Source: Candidatus Peribacteraceae bacterium
Lineage (GTDB): Bacteria; Patescibacteriota; Gracilibacteria; Peribacterales; Peribacteraceae
DNA: 64,000 nt
Direction of reading: 5' to 3'
NCBI GenBank assembly: GCA_028703445.1
Contig: JAQVMW010000004.1
Location: 52,127-116,126, forward strand
A program made the translations under genes and the position numbers. The notes below the pieces were generated by a model. That model was given only the letters and a program-made list of their open reading frames with translations. It had not been told where the DNA came from and did not search any database. Shown piece after piece: positions 41,201 to 47,620 of the stretch (its first letter is position 1; the number at the start of each line of letters is the position of its first letter).

Positions 41201-41550
41201 TCGCGGAACGGGGCTTCGCCTTCTTCGCCACACAGCGAACGCACGAGTTCCTGGAATCTCGCTCTATCCCTTCTGCCCTTCTGCACAAGATCTCGGAACC
41301 GCGCAGCCCCAACATCCGCGAGTACCTGGAACAGAAGCGGGTGGACCTGGTCATCAACGTCCCGACGCACAGTAGCTCCATCGAGCAGACTGACGGCTAC
41401 TTCATCCGGCGGCTCTCTACCGATCACGGCATCCCGCTCATCACGAACGTGCAACTGGCCAAACGCATCGAAGAGGCTCTTCTGCGCGAATCTCCCGAAA
41501 AACTTCCGCTTCTTTCCTGGCCGGAACTGCTGAAGGATGACCGTGGATGA
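38230..41550 (+). CDS. carB: Carbamoyl-phosphate synthase large subunit
   Basis: About 1106 residues from the ATG at 38230; an ATG at 38257 and the track's GTG at 38200 are alternatives. It makes carbamoyl phosphate from bicarbonate, ammonia and 2 ATP for pyrimidines and arginine. Two ATP-grasp halves begin at LLGSGALKIGEAGEFDYSGS and VLGSGPYSIGSSVEFDWCCV, each with its FGGQTALN or SMGGQIPN loop, and a C-terminal MGS-like domain follows (about 960-1100). The N-terminal segment resembles the KIGxAGEFDYSGSQA type of Bacteroidetes and eukaryotic CPS II more than E. coli CarB. No carA is in the window; the ammonia source is unknown here. Confidence 0.95.
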   Translation: MQTVGSRAIMTGHAAAGPRGPEKGRGTPFPDTPTSDTQHLKGKTILLLGSGALKIGEAGEFDYSGSQAIKAFKEEGARIVLVNPNIATNQTSWNLADRVYFVPVTLPFVERIIAQERPQAIALGFGGQTALNCGLALSDTGVLKKYDVEVLGTSVESIRKTEDRALFNAELKSIAVDVPRSHACESLDTALSAAKEIGFPVIIRGAFALGGKGSGRAMNEKELTEICKVAFVESPQILVEEDLTGWKEIEYEVVRDAADNCITVCNMENVDPLGIHTGESIVIAPSQTLDNEDYQMLRSSALKVIRHLKIVGECNIQYALDPRSRRYRVIEVNARLSRSSALASKATGYPLAFIAAKLALGALLPDLKNAITQVTCADFEPSLDYVAVKMPRWDLQKFRHVSDAVTSEMKSVGEVMALGRTFEEALQKAIRMLNIGEEGLAPCTMKFTEIGKELKRPTPRRPFAIAAALAGEWSVDEISIATGIDRWFLERIRTCITLAATLQQTRAKTPLTPELLKTAKRAGFSDKAIGLLTDRTTQDIRALRIEQGITPVIKQIDTLAGEFPAQTNYLYLTYHGSEHDMTFSDQKPRVIVLGSGPYSIGSSVEFDWCCVQAAHELQRQNFEVLMINSNPETVSTDFDECDALFFDELTEERVRDIADLTQPTGIVVSMGGQIPNSLSPKLATAGLPILGTSPKDIDRAEDRHKFSLLLDELKIDQPEWKEFSEVSGASSFADSVGYPVIVRPSYVLSGASMAVVHSRDDLTDYVQRSAFVNKEAPIVISKFEVGAKEIDFDGVAQDGHLLLYAISEHVENAGVHSGDATLVLPPQRVNLETLRRVKQIAKGIARGLHISGPFNLQLLAKENRLKVIECNLRASRSFPFASKVTGVNFITIATQALLKKAPPDVRYQTIDLDHVGVKAAQFSFARLHGADPRLGVEMASTGEVACFGDNAEQALLLALMAVGFKLPKKNILLTIGHIEDKLDLFPSIKRLAERGFAFFATQRTHEFLESRSIPSALLHKISEPRSPNIREYLEQKRVDLVINVPTHSSSIEQTDGYFIRRLSTDHGIPLITNVQLAKRIEEALLRESPEKLPLLSWPELLKDDRG

Positions 41551-41620
41551 AATCCGGGAATTCCTTGCAAGGAAAGAACGCAGCGCCTAGCATTGGCTTC
41601 ACTTCCTCCCCTGCTTTGCT

Positions 41621-42166
41621 ATGCCAGATATGGATGATTTCACCCTTCCGGAAGATTCGCTCCCCTCAGGGGGTACCGGTGCAACACCCATCGGTGATGA
41701 CGAGCAGACGCTCGTCACCCGTGAAGGACTCAAGAAGCTGCAGGATGAACTGGATTACCTCAAGAAAACACGGCGCCAAGAAGTCGCACAGCGTCTGAAG
41801 GAAGCCATTTCCTACGGTGATCTCTCCGAGAATTCCGAGTACGAGGAGGCCAAGAACGAGCAGGCCTTCGTGGAGGGCAGGATTCTGGAACTGGAACGCA
41901 AGATCAAGAACGCCAAGATCATCTCTGAAAAGACGGCTCACAAGGCAGTCGAGATCGGTTCCACCGTGACCGTGCGCAACAAGACGAGCCGCGACGAGCC
42001 TGAGAGTTACACCATCGTCGGTGCCACCGAAGCCGACCCCATCGAGAACAAAATTTCAAACGAGTCCCCTCTCGGTAAGGCCTTCCTCTCCCGAAAGACC
42101 GGCGACAGCGTGGAGGTTGTCGCACCCGGAGGGACGTTCAAGTACGAAATTCTGAAGGTAGCGTAG
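41621..42166 (+). CDS. greA: Transcription elongation factor GreA with N-terminal extension
   Basis: 181 residues. GreA rescues backtracked RNA polymerase. From residue about 30 it follows the family: LVTREGLKKLQDELDYLKKT, the coiled-coil tip SYGDLSENSEYEEAKNEQAFVEGRI with the acidic D/E pair needed for cleavage, and the C-terminal FKBP-like domain with NESPLGKAFLSRKTGDSVEV. The first 30 residues (MPDMDDFTLPEDSLPSGG) are an acidic extension absent from typical GreA. It starts 70 nt after carB. Confidence 0.94.
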   Translation: MPDMDDFTLPEDSLPSGGTGATPIGDDEQTLVTREGLKKLQDELDYLKKTRRQEVAQRLKEAISYGDLSENSEYEEAKNEQAFVEGRILELERKIKNAKIISEKTAHKAVEIGSTVTVRNKTSRDEPESYTIVGATEADPIENKISNESPLGKAFLSRKTGDSVEVVAPGGTFKYEILKVA

Positions 42167-42254
42167 GACGGATTGTCGATGTGTGCGGAAGATTCAATTT
42201 TCCATTGACCGCATGTTCTGTTCCTCAGAATCATGATTTGCTAAACTCAACGCG

Positions 42255-42806
42255 ATGGTACAGAACACATTCATCATCGGTATCCTGGGATCGCTTCTCC
42301 TCGTCATTGGAGCGGCATGGCCGGACAAGCCCGTGCCCCATCCGGCGCGCTCGACGAAGAACTGGCTCTTCGCCATCGGCGGGCTCGGCATGTTTTTCTA
42401 TGCGTTTTTGGGCTATCTGTCCGGCGGTTCCATCTTCTACGTTTTCCTGCAGGTATTCGTGATGATCGCGAGCCTGTTCATGATGCTCAATGTGCCGGAT
42501 GCGATTGATACGCCATTGATCGCCATTGCCGGCATCGGCTTCGTGATCTGGTCACTGATGCTCTTTGAGGGTTTCGGCACGATTTTCTTCATTCTCGGAC
42601 TCTGCGGCATCGGCATCGGATACGCGCTTGATACCGGAACGCTCAAGCGGGAGGCGTGCCTGACCGCGGGGAGCATCCTCATCGCGCTCTTCAGTTACCT
42701 GGAAGGCAATTGGATCTTCTTCTGGCTCAATCTCTTCTTTGCGCTGTTCTCGGGATGGTACGTGTGGAAATTCCTGCAGAGGAGCCCTCAGAGCAAACCA
42801 CTCTGA
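42255..42806 (+). CDS. Polytopic membrane protein of unknown function
   Basis: 183 residues with about six hydrophobic helices (for example IIGILGSLLLVIGAAW, WLFAIGGLGMFFYAFLGYL, FFILGLCGIGIGYAL, WIFFWLNLFFALFSGWYVW). A TAAACT box lies 7 nt before the ATG. The arrangement vaguely recalls small vitamin or nucleoside transporters such as PnuC, but I see no diagnostic motif. Confidence 0.75.
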   Translation: MVQNTFIIGILGSLLLVIGAAWPDKPVPHPARSTKNWLFAIGGLGMFFYAFLGYLSGGSIFYVFLQVFVMIASLFMMLNVPDAIDTPLIAIAGIGFVIWSLMLFEGFGTIFFILGLCGIGIGYALDTGTLKREACLTAGSILIALFSYLEGNWIFFWLNLFFALFSGWYVWKFLQRSPQSKPL

Positions 42807-42944
42807 ACACGTGGGGTTCCGACGAGTCGGGGCAAGACACACCTTGAGCAACGGGCACCCTCCGCGTACGCTTCTTCCATAACCGATGCGTCACCCCCCT
42901 CCGGCGTTCAGATCTCCGAAGACCTGAAGAAGAAGTTCCCCGAG

Positions 42945-43259
42945 TTGATCGAGCTGATTCTTGCGTCCGAGAGCATGAACGACGAGGAGCGTCAGTACTG
43001 GGTGAACATCCTGCCGGTCATGACACCCGAACAAATCCAAAACCTCAAGGACATCCTCTTAAACGAGAAGCAGCAGCTCGCCGCCATCGACCGCAAGTAT
43101 GCCAAGGAAATCGAGCGCATCGGGGAATCACAGCTCCTGCAGAAAGTGGATGAGGAACGGCGCACCCGCCGCGAGCAGCGATCGAAGACCGAACAGAGCG
43201 CACGTGCGGAAGAAGATGCTCACACCGCAGAAATCCTCGGCAAGATACAACGGGAGTGA
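42945..43259 (+). CDS. Small helical protein with unresolved start codon
   Basis: At least 104 residues from the TTG at 42945. The reading frame stays open upstream to 42807 and reads sensibly (SPPSGVQISEDLKKKFPELIEL), yet holds no ATG, GTG or in-frame TTG before 42945; the nearest unusual candidate is ATA at 42879. The C-terminal two-thirds are charged coiled coil. The segment YWVNILPVMTPEQIQNLKDIL resembles the proline-rich gene product at 373-1005. It is convergent with holA with 14 nt between. The function is unknown. Confidence 0.6.
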   Translation: MIELILASESMNDEERQYWVNILPVMTPEQIQNLKDILLNEKQQLAAIDRKYAKEIERIGESQLLQKVDEERRTRREQRSKTEQSARAEEDAHTAEILGKIQRE

Positions 43260-43273
43260 AGCGGACAGAATCC

Positions 43274-44314
43274 TCAGGAACGCTTCGTGCCGGAGAAACT
43301 GAGCAGACACCGGTCGAGGAGCGCAAAGAGCTCTTCTTCGGAGTCGGCTCCCGCCTTCCAGGCACCGGTTTTCAAACTGATGTCCGCGTCCGTCACGCGC
43401 AGGAGCAGTTCCCTCAGCTGTTCCTTCCGGCAGGAACGTGCCAAAGGGAGAAGGGCGCGAGCAGCGCCGAACTTCACACCCGTCGCCTGCATGATGCCCT
43501 GAATGCTGGTTGTCCCTTCACTCACCGCAGACGCGACGGATACAAGACTTGTCACGATCCAGAGGAAGATCGTCCAGATGCCCTGAGCACTCTCCCCTGC
43601 CTTCAGGAGCCGGTGACAATACAGGACCGCCTCTTCAGCGCGGCCGTCCCCGAGCAGATCCAGAAGATTCCACACCGTCTGCTCCGCGGAAGGGAACACG
43701 AGTGCGTCGATATCGCTGCCCGTGATCGGGCGGCCTGTAGCAAACAGTGAGAGCTTTTTTATTTCCTGTGAGAGTTTGCGCTGATCCTCCCCCACCTGTT
43801 CGATGAGCAGAGCAGGGACTGCGGATTCCGTCTGGGCACCCGCGGCGCGGAAAGCCTCCTGAATCCAGCGAAGCAGCGCCTCGCCGCTCAAGGGCGGGAA
43901 TGTCTTTACGGTCGCGAGCTCCAAAAGTTCCTTGGTGGACGACAATCTGCGATCCGGCTTGGGGGCGACGAAGAGGACGACGACCTGCGGATGAACATGC
44001 GAAAGTACCGCACACATACCCGGAACGCCCTTGGATGCCTTGTGCCTGCTCGGAGACCCCGAGCCCTGTCGAGGGGCAGCAGGAGATTCCTCGGTAGAGA
44101 ACGAAGGAATGTCGTCGACAACGACCAGACGACGCTCGGCAATGAACGGAGCTGAGGCGACCTCATTCAGAAACGCCGAAGGAGTCAATGCGGCTCCCGA
44201 GAGACGCGTGAGGTTTTCTTCACCGTGCCGCTCCTTAAATTCATGCATCCAGCGCGAAAGCTCCTCAAGGAGTGTGAAGTTATTTTCGCCCGTAAAGAGA
44301 ACGATATTTTCCAT
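43274..44314 (-). CDS. holA: DNA polymerase III delta subunit
   Basis: 346 residues. The delta subunit opens the sliding clamp as part of the clamp loader. Matching segments are MENIVLFTGENNFTLLEEL, FIAERRLVVVDDIPSF, VVVLFVAPKPDRR, LLIEQVGEDQRKLSQEIKKL and the C-terminal helical collar (VWNLLDLLGDGRAEEAVLYCHRLL). Between VVVDDIPSF and CAVLSHVHP about 25 extra residues (ESPAAPRQGSGSPSRHKASK) are encoded by a segment containing CCCGAGCCCTGTCGAGGGG, similar to an intergenic repeat unit. The clamp-loader call is good although sequence identity in this family is always low. Confidence 0.85.
   Translation of the reverse strand: MENIVLFTGENNFTLLEELSRWMHEFKERHGEENLTRLSGAALTPSAFLNEVASAPFIAERRLVVVDDIPSFSTEESPAAPRQGSGSPSRHKASKGVPGMCAVLSHVHPQVVVLFVAPKPDRRLSSTKELLELATVKTFPPLSGEALLRWIQEAFRAAGAQTESAVPALLIEQVGEDQRKLSQEIKKLSLFATGRPITGSDIDALVFPSAEQTVWNLLDLLGDGRAEEAVLYCHRLLKAGESAQGIWTIFLWIVTSLVSVASAVSEGTTSIQGIMQATGVKFGAARALLPLARSCRKEQLRELLLRVTDADISLKTGAWKAGADSEEELFALLDRCLLSFSGTKRS
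44043..44089. repeat. Repeat-like segment in frame inside holA
   Basis: CCCGAGCCCTGTCGAGGGGC within this stretch matches the CCTGAGC-CT-GTCGAAGG units at 26455 and 29970 with few differences. It encodes a Ser/Pro/Arg-rich insert not expected in the delta subunit. Confidence 0.45.
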
Positions 44315-44467
44315 GAATAGGAGCTTTGAGTGTACGCACGAAGCCGATATTCTGATACTTTACAAAGTTTGAACCGATAGTGTAACAGCAATGAACGCTC
44401 AGTTGAAATATACTGATCATGATATCAAGTCAACTTCCCCTCACTGGAGGGAAAACCCGAAATGTCC

Positions 44468-44473
44468 TATACT
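44468..44473 (+). promoter_or_regulatory. -10 box of the dockerin-cohesin-cupredoxin cluster
   Basis: TATACT lies 8 nt before the ATG at 44482; no clear -35. Confidence 0.5.
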
Positions 44474-44481
44474 AGTACGAA

Positions 44482-44796
44482 ATGCACATTACATACCATT
44501 CACGGCAGTTCCTGCGGGTTCTCCTCTTCAGTGGGATCTGCGTTGCGGCCTCCTTCCTCATCGGCATTCAGAGCGCCGGGGAAGTGCAGCCCATCGCGCT
44601 CATCGAAGCGGGATCCGTAAGCCAAAGTGGCGACCTGACCGGAGACGGCAGCGTTGATGTGCAGGACGTCATTGCCATCCTCGAGGTGGTGCAGGGGTAC
44701 GTGCAAGCGACCCCCGATCAACTGCGTGCCGACCCCAATGGGGATGGTTCGCTCACCGTCGACGACGCCCTGCGGATCCTGCGCGCCCTGCCGTAA
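44482..44796 (+). CDS. Secreted single dockerin-domain protein
   Basis: 104 residues: an N-terminal signal or anchor (FLRVLLFSGICVAASFLIGI) and a complete type I dockerin at about 50-104. Its two Ca2+-binding loops are DLTGDGSVDVQDVIAIL and DPNGDGSLTVDDALRIL, each with the D-x-N/T-x-D-G-x-(V/L)-x-x-x-D pattern. Dockerins bind cohesin domains to assemble extracellular complexes. The next gene, 21 nt later, encodes a cohesin-like domain protein, so the two products may interact. Confidence 0.88.
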   Translation: MHITYHSRQFLRVLLFSGICVAASFLIGIQSAGEVQPIALIEAGSVSQSGDLTGDGSVDVQDVIAILEVVQGYVQATPDQLRADPNGDGSLTVDDALRILRALP

Positions 44797-44817
44797 CTTC
44801 GTTGGCTCTCCCACTGT

Positions 44818-46500
44818 ATGACTCTCTCCACCACTCTCCGTCGGCTGGCCCTCAGCAAAATCCTCCTGCTCCCCATGCTGGCATTGGTTATCCTGATTCC
44901 TGCAAACTTTATGGCAGAGGAAACGGCTGAGCCGACACTCTTCTTGCGTCCTCATTGCGCGGAAGGAACGGCCACATGCCCGACATACACCGTGAAAGAT
45001 CCTGAAACCCTCCAGACATCTCCACAGAAGAAAGGCGATGAACTCCACATGGACCTGGTCCTCACCAATCCCGGAAAAAGGAAAATCTCCCGCGTGCGCG
45101 CATGGCTCCAGTACAATTCCGCCGTTTTAGAAGGAAAGGGAATCACGGCCGGAACAGCGCTGCCAACCCCAACTCCGGGAGAGATGATATTCTCCGCAAC
45201 AGACGGACTCATTAAGATCGATCTCTCGGCAACAGCGAATGCGGAACCCACCACCGAGGAGATCCTCATAGCCCGCCTCCTCCTGCAGGTGAAATCGGTG
45301 CCTCAAACCAAAACGGATGTGATGAGCTTCTACGACGTGCAACCGACGGGACATACCCGCGTCGTCGCGGTGAAAACGGCAGGAGGCACCGAGGATATCC
45401 TCACCCAGAATCCCGGTTCACTGCTCGTCGCCTTCGAGGCTGCGCCAGCCTCTTCCGCCTCCTCTGTGGCAAGCTCCACCGCTTCCACTGGATCCGGAGC
45501 AAGTTCCGCATCCAAAAAATCCGGCAGCGGCACGTCGTTCGCGAGCGACAGTGGCAGCGGCTCCAGCTTAAGCAGTGTCGCCGGCCATGCCGCCGGGAGC
45601 GGCAGCTCCGCTGTCTCTTCTGTTCAGAGCAGTGCCTCCTCCGCTGCGGCCCCGATTTGCGGCAACGGCATCGTGGAAGCCGGCGAACAGTGTGACGACG
45701 GCAACTTTCTCGCAGGTGACGGATGTTCCATCGTCTGCACGACCGAAGCGCAGTCAAGTTCCAGTACCATGATCGGCTCCGGCGCTTCATCTGCCAGTTC
45801 CGTTGCATCCCGAATCCTCCTTCCGGACGGCATGACCTGCAGTGAGCATGGCGACTGCAAGGGCGGACTCTGCAGCGGAGGTATCTGCCGCGGCGATATC
45901 CTGAAGGTGGAAGATGGCGGTGCGTGTACCGCTCCCGGTCACTGTATGAGCGGGATTTGTGAGAGCAATCGCTGCGCGAAGGTGACATCTTCTTCCTCTG
46001 CTTCTGTCACCCCACCCGTGAGCGGGACGGCCTTCGCCCTGCTACAGGTACGCAATGTGCGGATCACGACGGAAGGAACCAGCCTCTATGTCGCCTGGGA
46101 TCCGCTCGCCTCGTCTCAATTGAAGGCCTACAACCTCTACTACGGAACCACCACGGGACGTTACATCCAAAGAAAGACGATCTCGGAGGACTCGACGAGC
46201 ATGGCCATTCGGGGACTCCCCGAGAAGACCACGTACTTCGTCGCCATCCGCGCTCTCAGCACACAAGATGAGGAGTCGGCCTTCAGCCAGGAGGTCGCCG
46301 TCGAAGTGGGAAATGCCAAGACATCGACCGCTCCCCTCACGGGAGACCTGCTGTCCACAAGAAAACCAGTCACGGTTCCAGGAGAGACAGGCATGTCGTC
46401 GGTGATCACCCTCATCCTCACCATCTCCGCCATTACCGGAACCGCCCTCGCCTCCCGCAGGCAAATCGTGGCACTGACTACTACGCCCCGCGCACGATGA
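44818..46500 (+). CDS. Modular surface protein: cohesin-like, Cys-rich repeats, FN3, LPXTG-like anchor
   Basis: 560 residues. After a signal peptide (about 1-32) comes a cohesin-like domain (about 65-200: DELHMDLVLTNPGKRKISRVRAWLQYNSAVL, then ATDGLIKIDLSAT). A Ser/Ala/Gly linker (about 210-280) is followed by a DUF4215-type module (CGNGIVEAGEQCDDGNFLAG), two short Cys-rich modules (CSEHGDCKGGLC, CTAPGHCMSGIC) and a fibronectin type III domain (about 405-495). The C-terminus TVPGETG plus hydrophobic helix plus RR resembles a sortase signal. It probably presents dockerin partners on the cell surface. The ATG of the next gene overlaps its stop by four bases. Confidence 0.85.
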   Translation: MTLSTTLRRLALSKILLLPMLALVILIPANFMAEETAEPTLFLRPHCAEGTATCPTYTVKDPETLQTSPQKKGDELHMDLVLTNPGKRKISRVRAWLQYNSAVLEGKGITAGTALPTPTPGEMIFSATDGLIKIDLSATANAEPTTEEILIARLLLQVKSVPQTKTDVMSFYDVQPTGHTRVVAVKTAGGTEDILTQNPGSLLVAFEAAPASSASSVASSTASTGSGASSASKKSGSGTSFASDSGSGSSLSSVAGHAAGSGSSAVSSVQSSASSAAAPICGNGIVEAGEQCDDGNFLAGDGCSIVCTTEAQSSSSTMIGSGASSASSVASRILLPDGMTCSEHGDCKGGLCSGGICRGDILKVEDGGACTAPGHCMSGICESNRCAKVTSSSSASVTPPVSGTAFALLQVRNVRITTEGTSLYVAWDPLASSQLKAYNLYYGTTTGRYIQRKTISEDSTSMAIRGLPEKTTYFVAIRALSTQDEESAFSQEVAVEVGNAKTSTAPLTGDLLSTRKPVTVPGETGMSSVITLILTISAITGTALASRRQIVALTTTPRAR

Positions 46501-47555
46501 CCGATCTGCATCCCAACTGGCAGGCCACCGATGCCTCCACGGAGGAACAATCCCTCCCCGTGCGCGTTGTGGAAAAGCCGAAGCAGAATCAGGAGACTCC
46601 TCCACGGCAAACACACCCACCGCGCATGCGCCGCCTTTCGCGGCAGCCGGCTGCCATTGCAGGAATGCTCCTTGCCATCTCGATCGGCCTCTCGCTCTTC
46701 TTCGGATTTGACGGTGGAACAGAGGTTACCGTCCGGATCACCGAGCAAGGCTTCTCCCCCAAAGCCATCACCGTCACCACCGGCAGAGACATCCGCTGGA
46801 TCAATGAAACCGATCGTCCGCATGTATTGCAATCCGACGCACTCTGCACACGCAATCAGGAATGCTTCTCCACACGTTCCATCGCCCCAAAGGAGAGCGC
46901 GATACTGACGATCACTCCTGAGTTCGATTCCGGCACGTATTCCTACTACAGCATCAACGCGCAGGGTATGGAGGCCAGCATCACGATTCTGGCGGATACC
47001 GCAGGAACGAAGACTGCTGCCACCAAGACGGAAACGCAACAGAATCTCGCGCAGACCGTTCCCTTCGGAGGCGCGTCACAAAGCTCCACTCCCTCCTCCG
47101 GAATGGGGTCATCTTCATCTGCATCGTCCCGGACAGGCGCCATGGTATTCGCCCTCTCTCCTGCCAACGAAGACGGATTCGTGGATATCACTTCCGTGCT
47201 CACGGGAAACGCAGTCTCTCCCACAGATGATCTGGATCCGAATTCCCAAACACAGAGTTCCCTGTCCTCCGACGCCCCCTCCTTCGACAGTCGTTATGAG
47301 TCGGGCAACCGCATCACGCAGCTCCCCATCAATCCCTATACCGTCAACAGCACGAGCACGCATCCCTTCGATGCACAGGGCAAACCCATCACTGCTGGAG
47401 GCAGCTCTTCCACGGCAAAGGGCACACTGCACGGCGGAGCCCAACGGCCCATCTCGCAACCCGAAACGGGACCCGCACTCTGGATCACAATCCTAGGCTC
47501 CCTCGCGCTCCTCTTCTTCGTGACACGCAACCTGCTGAAAAAAGTGAATGTTTGA
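46497..47555 (+). CDS. Membrane protein with cupredoxin-like domain and QPETG sortase-type tail
   Basis: 352 residues. There is a cytoplasmic N-terminus (about 1-50), one transmembrane helix (about 52-70) and a cupredoxin-like domain (about 75-165: VTVRITEQGFSPKAITVTTGRDIRWINETDRPHVLQS). The expected second copper cluster (Cys, His, Met) is not intact: the strand reads GTYSYYSINAQGMEAS, so only one His and a Met remain and copper binding is doubtful. A long Ser/Thr-rich region leads to ISQPETGP, a hydrophobic helix and a KK tail, a good sortase-like signal. It overlaps the cohesin gene by four bases. Confidence 0.8.
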   Translation: MTDLHPNWQATDASTEEQSLPVRVVEKPKQNQETPPRQTHPPRMRRLSRQPAAIAGMLLAISIGLSLFFGFDGGTEVTVRITEQGFSPKAITVTTGRDIRWINETDRPHVLQSDALCTRNQECFSTRSIAPKESAILTITPEFDSGTYSYYSINAQGMEASITILADTAGTKTAATKTETQQNLAQTVPFGGASQSSTPSSGMGSSSSASSRTGAMVFALSPANEDGFVDITSVLTGNAVSPTDDLDPNSQTQSSLSSDAPSFDSRYESGNRITQLPINPYTVNSTSTHPFDAQGKPITAGGSSSTAKGTLHGGAQRPISQPETGPALWITILGSLALLFFVTRNLLKKVNV

Positions 47556-47571
47556 ATAAATTATTTATTCA
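47553..47571. terminator. AT-only palindrome after the cupredoxin gene
   Basis: TGAATAAAT-T-ATTTATTCA, a perfect 9-bp inverted repeat around one base that includes the stop codon, followed by GTTTTCC. It may be a weak terminator or an operator for the next gene. Confidence 0.4.
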
Positions 47572-47620
47572 GTTTTCCCTGTGCCTATCATCCTGTGCAC
47601 GAGAGTTTTAGAGTGGAAGG

